This document shows, one piece after another, positions 1-10,878 of a DNA stretch of 64,000 nt (the first letter of the stretch is position 1; the number at the start of each line of letters is the position of its first letter). A program made the translations under genes and the position numbers. Below the pieces are notes generated by a model. It saw only the letters and a list, made by a program, of their open reading frames with translations. It was not told where the DNA came from and ran no database searches. This DNA is from JAUIIK01 sp963745675 (lineage in GTDB: Bacteria > Chloroflexota > Chloroflexia > Thermomicrobiales > CFX8). The DNA lies in NCBI GenBank assembly GCA_963745675.1, contig CAVUYM010000022.1, positions 168,906 through 232,905 on the forward strand. The letters run 5' to 3'.

Positions 1-775
1 GTCACCGAACCGGATCTCGTGCGCCAGGCGCAGGTAGGGGCAACTCCTTCGAGCCAGTTGACGATGCGGGTCAGTCCTGCGGAACGTCCTTCCGACCGGC
101 GAGCCGACGTGTTGAGGTTGGTCATCGCGACGACTATCGAAACCGCCTGCGTCTGGCTTGGGATCGTCGAACGCTCTCAGCGCGTTGCCGACCGCCGCCC
201 GGCGTTTCGAGTTACGCCCTTCGGACGTTGGGTCGGTGGCCGGGGACCCGAACCATCCGGGCAACATCTTGGACCGGCTCCGCTCGCCGTCGGCGCGAAT
301 CTCCAGGTGCTGCTCTACCGGCCAACGCCGCGCCGCGTCTGGGCCCTGACCGCATTCTGCGAGATCAAGGCGCTCGATCGCGTTTCCACCTATCAGCTGA
401 CGTCGAGCGCCGTGATCAGGGCGTTGGCCAGCAACGTCGAGATTCGCGACATCGTCCGTTTTCTGGAGAGTCAGAGCGGGCAGGAGCTGCCCCAGACCGT
501 CCTCTACACGCTCGAAGAATGGGATAGGGGCTACCACCGGGTATGGATGCAGCGCGCCATCATTTTGACACCGGAAGAGGATGCTGATCTGCGGGCGTCT
601 GATCGAAGTCCTGGAGGAGTCGGGACTCAGCGTCAGCGCATTACAGGACGGTACTTTGGCGCTGATCCACGACGCCGGCGACGCGACCGAGCGCATATTC
701 GAACATGCTATGCGAACGCTTCGCGACAGTGGTTACGCCCCGCTGGCGCGCGCCCCCGAGCGGAGAGACCGCTAG
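1..775 (+). CDS. Helicase-associated (XPB N-terminal-like) protein, C-terminal part, frameshifted
   Basis: This is the C-terminal part of a protein that begins before the window. The readable stretch runs from WLGIVE (about base 150) through FCEIKALDRVSTYQLTSSAV to EEWDRGYHRVWMQRAIIL. It matches the helicase C-terminal-like/XPB N-terminal module (Helicase_C_3 style) found in high-GC Gram-positives and Chloroflexota, often beside DNA repair helicases. Near base 585 the reading frame shifts: the natural continuation (GRLIEVLEESGLSVSALQDG...) is in another frame and ends with TAG at 773-775. That stop overlaps the stop of the convergent peptidase gene on the other strand. The role is probably DNA binding or repair; no catalytic motifs are visible in this fragment. 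Confidence 0.6.
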
Positions 776-3700
776 CGGATCCGCAGCGGTCTTTTACGCT
801 TGAATTGATGGATGGTGCGACCGTCTTCAAGACCAATAGTTGATTCAGCGACGTCAGCATCCATCGCCAGCACAGTATCCAACATTGCTCGATTTGCGAT
901 CAGGTGAGCGTTCGCAACCATTTCAAGATGCTCGCCCGTCGCCGTCTCATCGTTGACTTCGGTGACCCAGGAGAGCACAGTCGTCCTGGGATAGCGAACG
1001 TTGAAGCCGCGCCCTTCGGGATCGACTGGTGCGCCGGCGATGTGCCAGAGCATGTCATCGTGAAAGACGCCCGGGAAGCGTTCCGGCACCCGATCTTGCC
1101 CCCAACGCCGGTAGCTCGCTCCGATCTCCCGGTTTAGTTCGCCGATATCGGTATCTCGAAAGGCTTCCGAAACGGCATCTCGCAGCGCAATCGCGGCCTC
1201 GACATGTTCGGGGAAATCGGGATCGTCGACGTGTCTGATGATCCCGTAGATCAGCGCCTGTGGAATCCAGTAGGAAACGCGAAATCGCGGCGGCGAACCG
1301 AAGGCGGCAAATGGCTGAACCCACTCGTGGGATGGCACACCGTGATTATCTACTAGCACGTCCGGCAACCATCTGCGCCAGATCGCGGGTCGAACTCTTG
1401 CCTCCCCAAAAGGACTGTCGGGTTTGAAGTAGTCCTCGCCAAATTCGTGCCCCAGGGCGTTGTAACGCGCCGGATGGTGCTTCCATGTCGCAGCGCCGGA
1501 GACACCTGCCAGCCGGGCATGCAACGCCGCGCCATCGGCATTTTCGTAGGGAATCAGCACGATGTTGAGACGCTTGATCAGTTCTGCCCATTCTGGATCG
1601 GCTCCCGACGAGATAGGCCAGTCGCAGTGCAGCGTTGGTACTCGAGATCTCGTTCGCGTGGTGACGGGCGACGATGAGCACAGTTGGCTTGAGGATCGAT
1701 AGCTTGACCGGCGACCAAACCCGATCAGGGGAAGGCGAGCGTAAAGCCAACGCGGGTATCTGCCGTCCCTGATAACTGTGGCCCTCAATCCATGCGCTGG
1801 CTGCATCGTGCTGCGCTGCGCGTGCCGACCATGTGTTGACCGCTGCGCCGTATATGTTGCGGTCCATCGGCGGAGCTTCGTCATCACTTTCGCTCGTCAG
1901 CATCTCCGGCAACGGCAAGCGCAGCGCAAGCTTTTCGTGCCCAACTCGCAGCGTGGCGGCGAAAGACGCCTCGTTGCCGCCGACAGCGTTGAGCTGATCC
2001 CGAATCGACTCGGTCAGTCCAGGGGATGGGTCGGCTGGCCCGGCATCGAGGCCTACGACGAGCTCGCCGTCAGAAAGTGAAAGCTCTTCCACACATAATT
2101 TCGGCGCGATAGGACGTGGTTGCGGAGCTTCGCGTAGCCGGACAATCGCGTGAGGTGCGACCCATCTTGAACGTGAACGATCGGTATGACTGCTCCAGGA
2201 GCGCTTGTGCGGTCACCAGTCGTGTTGATTCCGAGAACTTCGATTGTGTCCAGCGTGTTGAAGTAGATGTCTTCATGCAGCGCCTCAGCGGCAGAGTCGT
2301 TCTCTTCGCGCACACCCAGCCGGTTGTTCGGGGAGCTTAGCCAGACTTCGACTTCCAGGGCACCAAAGAAGGGTTGCTGGTCCGTTCGGAATCCCCCGCC
2401 AGCTTCGATATCGGCGATCAATCGCGCGAGCACTTCGCGCTGCCAGAATGTCCAGAAGCGATCCAGGTCAGTGTCGACACGCTCGATAATCCGCTCGCCG
2501 TCTACCGTGGCCACGAAGCCGCCGGTTGTGACTGTGACGTATTCGCTGTCCGCGACATTGGGCATGAACGGCATCGAATAAGAAATCGTTTCAAGTTCCC
2601 AGGATCCTAACGAGCGCCCTTCGACGTCGAGAGCAGTTGCACGATAGGTGGGCGCATCTGGGGAAGGATTCTCACTGAGAACGATATCGTCCAGCGGGAT
2701 TCCGAGTGTTGCTGCCGCTATCTCATCGCCGGGAAAGAGCTCCTGCAACCAGCGAATTGGCATGTCAAGGTGATCGCGGCCTTCTGGCGCTTCAAAGCGC
2801 CGATAGCTGATTTCCAATCGTTCCACCTGAATACCGGCCAACTCTGGAAGCACGACTTCGTTCAGCCACGAGAGACCCACTTTGAAGGCGGAAAGCACTT
2901 TGATCCTGGGCGATCTGACTCCTAGCGCTTCGATCTGGGAACGAACTTGATCTTCCAGCCGTCGTCGCTTCGTGAGTGGTTCGCAGGCGAAGATGGTCAG
3001 CGCGACCTCGGTGTCGGCCTGCAGTCTTGGAATCAACCTTCTGGTGATCGTTTCAGTCAACCGGTCAACTTCAGGTTGTGCTGACCACTGCAGTTCCCAC
3101 TTGAGCGGCAGCTCGGGCTCCATCTGGCCATCATCTGCGACAAGTAGTGTCGCCAATCGTTCAACCCCGCTACGCGCGCCGCCTGTTTCGGGTGAACCGA
3201 ACGTCGGCCAGTCTTGTGAAATGGCGTTGATTAGCGTGGCCATGCTGTCGGGATCGCCCTCGATCAGCCAGCCGTCATCGACGCGTGTCATTGTCGCCGG
3301 TGAATCGGACAGCGTGACGCGGAGCGCTGGCTTGCTGTCGGAGACCAACGGCAACGTAATCCCACCCGATTCGAGGCCTATCCGGACGGCAAGATTGCAC
3401 AGTGCAGCGCCCAATGCGTCCGATATCTGGTCGGGTAAGACCAGGCCAAAGCTCGTCGCGTCGGGCAGCAGATCACCATCCCGGTCGAGGAGCAGCCCTG
3501 AAGGAGAAAAGAGATCGAGGAGATCACCGGATCGTTCCTGATTGACGGTAGCATCTTCGGTGGAACTCGATGGAGCCTCATCTACGGGCGAAAGTTCAGC
3601 GACATCTGACGAATTGCGGATGTGAACGACAGGTGACTCATCGTTGGTTGGCGTTGCCAGGAACAGCGGTAACGGGAGCGCTTGAGCGTTTAGACCGATA

Positions 3701-3840
3701 CGTGCCGCGGCGTCGATGAGCCGTGCCCAGTATTCCTGGGCGTTCTGTTCGGGCTCTGGAGTTGTCAGAATCCGGGCGGTTGAGTCATCTATAAATCCGT
3801 CGCCGTTGTTATCAACCAGGTAATCGCTGATCAAAGACAT
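772..3840 (-). CDS. Large M14-type zinc carboxypeptidase with Ca-binding-like N-terminus, frameshifted
   Basis: One gene of about 1020 codons, broken near 2090 and near 1610. ATG at 3840 follows a GAGGGG ribosome-binding site. The N-terminal half (about 600 residues) has no family I recognise, but contains two EF-hand/dockerin-like loops (VDNNGDGFIDD and LDRDGDLLPD). The C-terminal half is M14-like: a zinc-ligand HxxE signature in VARHHANEISSTNA, a later DNHGVPSHEW segment that fits the third zinc ligand/substrate region, and an acidic ITEVNDETATG-type segment near the end where M14 enzymes carry the catalytic Glu. Expected activity is metal-dependent removal of C-terminal residues. No clear signal peptide is visible at the chosen start, so location is uncertain. 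Shared TAG stops overlap the convergent gene at 775. Confidence 0.65.
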
Positions 3841-3928
3841 GTGAGCGTTCCCCTCATCTCCCAGGCTTGAAGCGCATTGTAGGGCTGGGATGATGCAAAT
3901 CGCGAGGCCTTCGAGCTTCGAATGGCTT

Positions 3929-3934
3929 TATAAT
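3929..3934 (+). promoter_or_regulatory. Candidate -10 box (TATAAT)
   Basis: A perfect TATAAT lies 63 nt upstream of the GTG start at 3997, in the intergenic space between two divergent genes. No good -35 hexamer at 16-18 nt spacing is apparent, so this is tentative. Confidence 0.35.
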
Positions 3935-3996
3935 TACCATTAAGGTGAACGAACACCATCGATCCGTGCAGTGAAACGCCACCAAAGGGGACCGCC

Positions 3997-4713
3997 GTGC
4001 AGTCATCGTTTGACCCGCAAAATCATCTTCGCCAACTTGAAGACGGTCGGGATTATTTGGACTTGAAGTGGCGGCTCCTCTGGTTACGGTCACGGGAACC
4101 CGATGCGTCAATCGAAACACAGGTCGTGCCAGCCGACGAAGACGAAATCGTTTGTCGTGCCACGATCTCATTGCGCTCCGGTGCGTCTGTCACGGGACAC
4201 GGTAGCGCCCGGCGGTCAGATGACGATCTGGCGGTCGAACTCGCAGAGAACCGTGCACTAACCCGGGCGCTGGCCGCGCTTGGATATGGCACCGAGTATC
4301 TCGATGACGACGAAGTTGAACTCACTCCCACTCCAAATCCTCCGGTTAACCTGATGACGGCGCGGGCGTTGATGGACCGCAATGAGAGTCGCTACGAGTC
4401 GACGCCGGAACCAGAACCGGAACCCGAACCAAGACCTGAACCGCCGTCGAACCGAGACGATCATTCCGATGCGCCGACCGAGCCTGCTGCTCCAGCACCG
4501 ATGCGACCGGCATCCACGATTGATACAGACGCTCCAGCGCCGGAGGATATCTCCTGGACGAAGTTCTGGGCCTGGGCGAAACCGCGAGGTTACGGCAGCG
4601 CCGTCGAGCTCGGCGAGCTGCTCGATGTCGACGTTCTGTCCCACACCCCAGGAGAGATTCGTCGCTTGATCAAACGGTATGAGATGGAACACCCGCCGGG
4701 TGGGATAAATTAG
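3997..4713 (+). CDS. Conserved hypothetical; N-terminus like ssDNA-annealing/recombination-associated proteins
   Basis: 238 residues with GTG start at 3997, preceded by AAAGGGGA at good spacing. Residues about 10-105 (YLDLKWRLLWLR, IETQVV, ATGHGSARR-like core, then ENRALTRALAALGYGTEYL) resemble small proteins in which a [K/N]RA(I/L)xRALAxxGYGT motif follows a beta-rich core, the style seen in Rad52/Erf-type annealing proteins. Residues 105-180 are a low-complexity linker rich in Pro, Glu and Thr (PEPEPEPEPRPEPP). The last 55 residues (ISWTKFWAWAKPRGYGS...GEIRRLIKRYE) form a compact helical domain. Next gene downstream is guaA, 67 bp away. Function is inferred only from resemblance; no catalytic residues are recognisable. 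Confidence 0.65.
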   Translation: MQSSFDPQNHLRQLEDGRDYLDLKWRLLWLRSREPDASIETQVVPADEDEIVCRATISLRSGASVTGHGSARRSDDDLAVELAENRALTRALAALGYGTEYLDDDEVELTPTPNPPVNLMTARALMDRNESRYESTPEPEPEPEPRPEPPSNRDDHSDAPTEPAAPAPMRPASTIDTDAPAPEDISWTKFWAWAKPRGYGSAVELGELLDVDVLSHTPGEIRRLIKRYEMEHPPGGIN

Positions 4714-4780
4714 GGGACGGTGACCGGCGGACTCCGTACAATCATGATTGAGGCCACCAGGGTCCTATTGAGGAGTGACA

Positions 4781-6350
4781 ATGAGCGCAGCCGCCGCCCG
4801 ACCTCCAACATCCGTCGATAGTGTGATCGTCATTGACTACGGCGGGCAAACCGCCCAACTCATCGCCCGGCGCGTGCGCGAGGCACACGTCTATTGTGAG
4901 TTGGTCCCGCACGATACCACTGCTTCAATTCTCGAAGAGTTGCAACCAAAAGGAATCATTCTCTCCGGTGGTCCGAACAGCGTCTACGAACCGGGAGCGC
5001 CCGGCCTGCCGGACTGGGTGCTCGCGAGCAAGCTGCCTGTCCTGGGCATTTGTTACGGCATGCAGCTGATCGCTCAGGGTAAGGGCGGCAAGGTCGCCTA
5101 TGCAAGCGAACGCGAGTATGGCCCGGCTCGCATCACTGCCGTCAACGGCCACCCGCTTTTTCGAGGTCTACCGAACGAGCTCGACGTCTGGATGAGCCAC
5201 GGCGACAGAATCGAAGAGCTGCCCGAAGGCTTCGAACCACTGGCCGTCAGCGCCAATTCACCGAGCGCCGCGATGGGCATGGATTCGGTCATCGGGGTGC
5301 AGTTCCATCCCGAGGTGGTCCACACGCCGATGGGCCGCCAGATTCTGCGCAATTTTCTCTTTGACATTTGCGGCTGCAACGGCAACTGGACGCCCGACTC
5401 CTTCATCGACTCCGCTATCGCGTCGATCCGCGAACGGGTCGGCGAGGATCGGGTCTTGCTGGCGCTCTCCGGTGGCGTCGATTCGTCGGTCGTGGCGGCG
5501 CTTGTTCACCAGGCTATCGGCGATCAACTGACGCCGGTTTTTGTGAACAACGGCTTCTGCGTGAAGGCGAAGCCGAGACGGTTCAGGAGGTCTTCGGCCG
5601 CCATTTTCATATGAATCTCGTCTATGTTGACGCTACCGATCGCTTTCTCGGCCGTTTGGAAGGCATCAGTGATCCCGAGGAAAAGCGCAAGATCATCGGT
5701 GATGAATTCATCCGCGTCTTCGAACGCGCCGCGGTCGAGCAAGTGGCCGGAAAGCCGTTCGCATTTCTCGCCAAGGGACGCTCTACCCAGACGTCATCGA
5801 ATCCACCAGTGCCGAGACCAAAGCGGCTCACAAGATCAAGACGCATCACAACGTTGGCGGATTGCCCGAAGATCTTGCGTTCGAACTCATTGAGCCGCTG
5901 CGGATGCTCTTCAAGGATGAAGTCAGGGATGTCGGAACCCATCTGGGACTGCCGGACGAGATCGTTCACCGGCAACCATTTCCCGGTCCTGGTCTCGCGG
6001 TCCGTTGTCTCGGCGAGATTACAGAAGAGAAACTGATTGCGCTGCGTAAGGCTGACGCGATTGTGCGAGAAGAGATCGAAGCTGCGGGACTCGGACGCGA
6101 AATCTGGCAGTACTTTGCCGTGCTGTTGCCCGTGCGCTCGACCGGCGTCATGGGTGACGGCCGCACTTATGCCCGGGCCTGCGCCATTCGTGCCATCACC
6201 AGCGAAGATGCGATGACGGCAGATTGGGCGCGCTTGCCGCACGATGTCCTGGCGCGCATGTCGACCCGCATCACCAACGAGGTGCACGGGATCAACCGTG
6301 TTGTCTACGACATTTCGTCGAAACCGCCATCCACGATCGAGTGGGAGTAG
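4781..6350 (+). CDS. guaA: GMP synthase (glutamine-hydrolysing), two frameshifts
   Basis: Converts XMP, ATP and glutamine to GMP in purine synthesis. The class I amidotransferase domain comes first (about residues 15-200: VIDYGGQTAQLIARRVRE, GGPNSVYE, catalytic Cys in LGICYGMQLIA, His/Glu in GVQFHPEVVHT). Then the ATP-pyrophosphatase P-loop LALSGGVDSSVVAAL, and the C-terminal dimerisation domain (PFPGPGLAVRCLGEI ... KPPSTIEWE), which ends canonically. Near 5553 one base is missing (FVNNG then LLREGEAETV in another frame) and near 5778 another (LAKG then TLYPDVIESTSAETK). With these restored the length (about 523 residues) is normal. ATG 4781 is preferred over GTG 4775 because of the AGGAG at 4771-4775. 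As an essential gene, it was probably split by sequencing error. Confidence 0.93.
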
Positions 6351-6438
6351 CGAACGGTGATCGCACATCCCCGGGGGCTAGCCCTGGGATGAAGAGGGTA
6401 TCGCCTGTTTTGATTGACTGATAGGATGCACCGTCGTT

Positions 6439-7008
6439 GTGATGGTTCAGACGATAATGTGCTATTTGTCGAGCAGCGTGAGAGGTTGCCGTCCTTTGTC
6501 TAGTAATAATTTGACTCACATAACCGCGACCTCGCACCGTTCCAAATGGGTTCGATCCACCTGGCTGCCGGTGCTACTGCTGATGACGATCCTCCTTCTA
6601 TCCGCCTGCGGCGGCTCGGATAGTAATTCTGTCGATGACCTCGACGATCCAGACGCAAAAGGTTCGGAATTGATCAATGAATACGCCGTGCTCATCAAGG
6701 AGAAGGATGTCGATGGTCTCGAAGATTTCATCTCTGACGCCTTCATCATCCAGCGGGCTGACGGCAGCTTCCGCGATAAAGCGGACTACCTCCAGAATCT
6801 CCCCGATCTCACCGAATACACCATCTCGGAAGTCACTGCTCTTCAGGATGGAGATGTTCTGACCGTGCGCTGGTTTATCAGCGTCCACAGCGTCGTCAAC
6901 GGCGTCCAGACGAGCACCGATCCGGCCCCGCGCCTGAGCACGTTCGTCTACCACGATGGCGACTGGCGCCTGACCTCGCACGCCAACTTCAACGCGCCAA
7001 CAGAGTAG
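6439..7008 (+). CDS. Lipoprotein with NTF2/SnoaL-like domain
   Basis: A bacterial lipoprotein: basic residues SKWVR, hydrophobic LPVLLLMTILLLSAC with a lipobox ending in Cys, then GGSDSN. The mature part (about 130 residues) has the helix-then-strands layout of an NTF2-like/SnoaL fold: LINEYAVLIKEKDVDGLEDFISDAF, DKADYLQNLP, VTALQDGDVLTVRWFISV, HDGDWRLTSHANF. The last segment is typical of DUF4440/SnoaL-type proteins. No catalytic residue is assigned. The start is uncertain: the frame opens at 6439 (GTG), but ATG 6457 or TTG 6511 would give a more usual signal-peptide length. It stands alone 88 bp after guaA. Confidence 0.65.
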   Translation: MMVQTIMCYLSSSVRGCRPLSSNNLTHITATSHRSKWVRSTWLPVLLLMTILLLSACGGSDSNSVDDLDDPDAKGSELINEYAVLIKEKDVDGLEDFISDAFIIQRADGSFRDKADYLQNLPDLTEYTISEVTALQDGDVLTVRWFISVHSVVNGVQTSTDPAPRLSTFVYHDGDWRLTSHANFNAPTE

Positions 7009-7054
7009 GGATGTCGGTCGTTTCGAACAGAGGCGAAACCAACGCGAGCGAACT

Positions 7055-7327
7055 CTAACTAGTCGAGTAGTTGGTCGAATAGTTCGCCCGATGTTGCCGC
7101 CAGCCGCCGTTCTCATCCCGGTCGTGGAGCTCGATCCAGCGTTCATCGGCTGCGTTCAACAGCAATTGCAAGAGCCGGGAAACGAGGATGTTATGCCGCC
7201 GACTCGCACCGCTAAACGCGTAGATCCATCCGGCAACGTACTCGTGCTTGCGCTCAGCAACAGTCTCATGGTCAAGGAATTCCTCGACCGTGAGGCGATT
7301 TGCGTCCGGCGCGACTGCGTAGCTCAT
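7055..7327 (-). pseudogene. Truncated Uma2-family (DUF820) putative restriction endonuclease
   Basis: About 90 residues from ATG 7327. The first 65 match the start of the Uma2 family: MSYAVAPDANRLTVEEFLDH, then ERKHEYVAGWIYAFSGASRRHN and SRLLQLLLNAAD. Full members have about 185-195 residues, and the PD-(D/E)xK catalytic half (DxxV...ExK) should follow, but the frame instead ends in a low-complexity NYSTNYSTS tail. It is either a remnant or broken by indels. The frame is open upstream into the neighbouring propeller fragment, so the two loci are fused in this reading; I place the boundary at the conserved MSYA start. Confidence 0.6.
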
Positions 7328-7339
7328 GCTATTAAGTAA

Positions 7340-10300
7340 TGCAGCGTGAGGCTGGCGTCTTTGGTGCCGCCTGCCGACTGGGCTGATTTCGTAGATGACG
7401 ATCCGGCCGTCGACGGTTCCGCACGCCACCCGAGGTCCTACCGCATCCATCGACAGAATGTTCGTTGGGTGACCGTCAATGATCACAGGTTGGTAGTCCA
7501 GAAGTATCCCGCTCTCCACGTCGACGAGGCCGATATGGCTGGTGCCGTAAAAACCATCAATCCGAGATCATGGAGCGGTTCAATCACCGCAATCTTCGCG
7601 AAAATCAGTTTAGACCAGATAATCTCACCAGAATCAAGCGCCAGACGCTGTAAACGAGAACGCTCGCGATACGGCTCCGGGTTAGAGACGATCAAGAACG
7701 GGCCATCTTCGTCTTCTCCATAGAAACCACCGGTCGCATGGCAAGGAAACAACCACTCTATCTCCAGCGATTTCGGATCGATCCTGCCGACCCAAGGTTG
7801 GCGCGGCTGGTCTCCGTACGCCCGTTCCCGTATCTGATATGCCTCGGTCGCCATCCGACTATCAAAACGCACCCAGGCCCGTGGGATGGTTGCATCGATT
7901 TCTCCGCATTCGATCGATCCAAGCGAGTCGATCGCTGCGATTTTCTTCGGTTGCTTGTAAAGTTCCGTCGTCGTGTCGGCGACGAGGTCGCCCTGCGATG
8001 TAACTCTCAAGTCATAACCGGCCGTCGTCCATTGCAATCACATCCGTGTCGTCGCCGTCGAGTGGCAATCGAATGACTTCGGAGCGCCACTCATAACGGT
8101 TACCGGCGCAGCTGTTCTTCTGTGTTGATCCAGGCAACACACCGATCCGGGCTCATGAGTAATTGGACTGCCGGCAACTCAGTCTTGAACCGAGTCTCCC
8201 TTTCACCATCGTCATGCCATATTTCGAGCTCGTTCTCCCTGTAGCGCAACAATACCGCCATGAGCATCCCAGCCCACACCGCTGATTGGCCATCGAGGTC
8301 GATAGATTTGCTCCACCGTTTCCGCGAGGTCTATCAGCGATTGCACGGTACTGTTGTCGATGGACTGAAAGCGCCAATCAGGAATGCTGGCGTCGGTGTT
8401 CAACCGGCGTGCGATCAAGTTCATGCCAGAGAAATTTGCCACTATGAATCGCGTTCCAGCGCTCTGAATGCAAGGTCGTTTTGTCTTTAGTGTTGCATTT
8501 CGCTGGTCGCTCTTTGTAGCTTGCCACGTTTCGAGCGGTCAGTTCGATGCTCTGACCGTCTCTCGTTGAACCGGACCTTGCATATCTCCGGAGCGCCATA
8601 CCTCTCCGATATTTCGTTTCGCTCGAACACGTCAGCTGCGATGTTGTGACGAAAGTTCCAGAGGTAGAGATGTCCTTGAAACGAATAGCCTCCGTCATAA
8701 TCGCCTGTTCCCATCGCGAGGAGTCTGGATCGCACGAGTGAAATGAGGCGCTCCGAATCCGCATGGCTTCAAACGTTGCAACGCACGCAAGCGAGGTCAC
8801 ATCATAGATTGCAACGCGTGACCACAACCCGGCCCAAATTTGGATCTGGAACCATGGCCTGGCGGTGTCGCGCAATCCGACTCAGAATGGCGATCAACGT
8901 TTGGTCAGCATTCCAGTACGATTTCGTATGGAACCCCACTTCCGAGAACACTCCGCCACCGATCGTCATCTCTTGCCGCAGCTGGAGGTCTGGTCGTTCG
9001 TCTGCATTGAGTCGTCCAAGCGATGTCTGGGCGGCCCGCTGGACCGTCACCGCACTGTCATTTAGGATCTGTCGCAGCCACCCGACTGACACCGCGGACT
9101 TGAGTTCGCCGAGCGCGTTCGCTGCGGACGCCCTTACGATCGCTCGAGGATCAGACAACAGGTCGACGAGCGTGGCACTATAAGGTTTTCAATCTCGCCT
9201 CGATCGACCGGGTTGAGATGGAAGTGACGGTATCGAACATGTCGATCGCAGGTGAGCGTCATCCCGATCGAGGGTTGGCCCATGACGGTGTAGTGCTTCA
9301 GCGGCGGCACGCCGCACCTCATCATCATGGTCCCGATAGATAATTGATTAGCAACGGGACGAATAGAACGGGCATCACACGGATTCCTGCTGCGATTGCA
9401 TGAACGTGGCAAGACGGCGTATCCGTACCACGAGGCGCTCAGATAATTCTGGATAGGACCGTCAATGTCTTTGCGCTCGATTGTTAGGAAGCCTTCGCGT
9501 TTTGTCAGCCTGTCGACAGACCTGACCTGTTTCATGGCGAGGGAAGCAGCACCGGAGGACATCCAGCGTTTGTGCCGAACCTTTCCATGACTATCTATAT
9601 AGCGCCTGTGCGCTTCCTGCATTTGCCTGGCAATCGACTCAGAGGGCATATCTTTCCACCAAGCGTCCAACGGATCGGCGCTCTTCGAGCAAGTTTAAAT
9701 ACGATCTCGCCACGCGGGCGAGAAGCGAATCAGGGTACGCCTGGAGCATTAGCTGGCTGATAAGCACCGAGCAACGAACTCGGGACTAAACTCTTTGCCA
9801 CTCAGTCCGGATATATCGACTCGCAGCTCGATTGCTAGCATTTCGTCATGAACTGTACTCGATCAGAGTTGGCACAGCCAACTCGCTTTGTGAATGGAGC
9901 AACGCGTGCACCAAACCCGTGAGTCGCTGTCCGTTGGCCTCATATACCTCCTCGATCATCCGTTCGGCGGCTGTCTCGAACAGTTCGCCAAGGGCGAACG
10001 ACGACCACTTGCGCAACGCGCTCTTCCGGCGCATCGAGCATTTCGAGGAGCGCCTCAACCGTCGTCTTGTCACCGAGTAAGCCGAGCGAGATTGCTGCAT
10101 GTTCGCAGACGACGTCCGACTCATCCTGCAACAGATCGATTAGCAACGTTATCTGATCGGTCGCGCCAAGACGACCGAGAGCTGCGCGAACGGCTGCATG
10201 GCCCGGTAATTTTCCTGATCGGGGATCCATTCAACGAGTGCTGGAACGATGTCCGGGTGCTGGTAGGCGCCAAGTGCGAACGCGGCGTTCTCGCGTCGAG

Positions 10301-10755
10301 TCGGCGATTCACTTTGAAGCGCTTCGATAAGGTCTGGAACGGCCTCGGCAGAGCTCATCTCGCCCCGAGCGGCATCGACGAACCATAACGGCGTTCTGTC
10401 AGAACTGCCATCTGGAATCGAACGGCGACCTTGGATCACATCAAGAACCAGATGTGCCCCCTCAGCAACGAGGTCGTCCTTGCTACTAAGAAGCTTCGAC
10501 GAGCGCACGCGTTGCCCGCTTGCCATAGCGAACGAGCGTCAAAATTGCACAGCGACGAACATCCTCATCGTTGTGTTGGAGATAAGTTGATTAGACCAGG
10601 TAAAGACTTGGGGTCACGGAGCTGGCTCAGCATCATGAAGCGTGATCTCGAAATCCGGGCCGAGTGAAGGTCATCCAGCGCAGCAGTTCGCGCAGATGAT
10701 TTCGGCGGACTTCGGGGGTTATCGGGCGGGCGGTACCTCGGGTTGGTTCATACAT
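7340..10755 (-). pseudogene. HEAT-repeat plus beta-propeller protein, many frameshifts
   Basis: A single large reading direction broken in at least eight places. ATG 10755 (MYEPTRGTARPITPEVRRNH) follows AGAGGAG. From about 10.5 to 8.8 kb come HEAT/PBS-type helical repeats: AVPDLIEALQSESPTRRENAAFALGAY, LIDLLQDESDVVCEHAAISLGLLGD, HDDEVRRAAAEALHRH (near 9.3 kb) and DPRAIVRASAANALGEL (near 9.15 kb). From about 8.8 to 7.35 kb the pieces read as WD40/PQQ-like blades (RIDPKSLEIEWLFP, LQRLALDSGEIIWSKL, ACGTVDGRIVIYEI). The restored length would be about 1130 residues, probably a scaffold or regulatory protein of unknown partner. The break density is clearly higher than in the conserved genes nearby, so true decay is possible; equally, a repeat-rich gene may have been assembled badly. 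Confidence 0.55.
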
Positions 10756-10878
10756 GGCTCCTCTCTGCGTCCGGTTTATGCGCCCGGCGCTGGCGGTGTT
10801 GGCCCGGTATGTACCGGACACGAATGATCATGCATCTCATGATACGGCGCTGCGGCCAAATGTCAACGATGGCAGGAA

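Noticed and set aside
4781..6350. Programmed frameshifting in guaA
   Set aside because: There are two separate breaks without slippery heptamers or downstream structures evident; similar breaks occur in unrelated genes, which fits sequence error.
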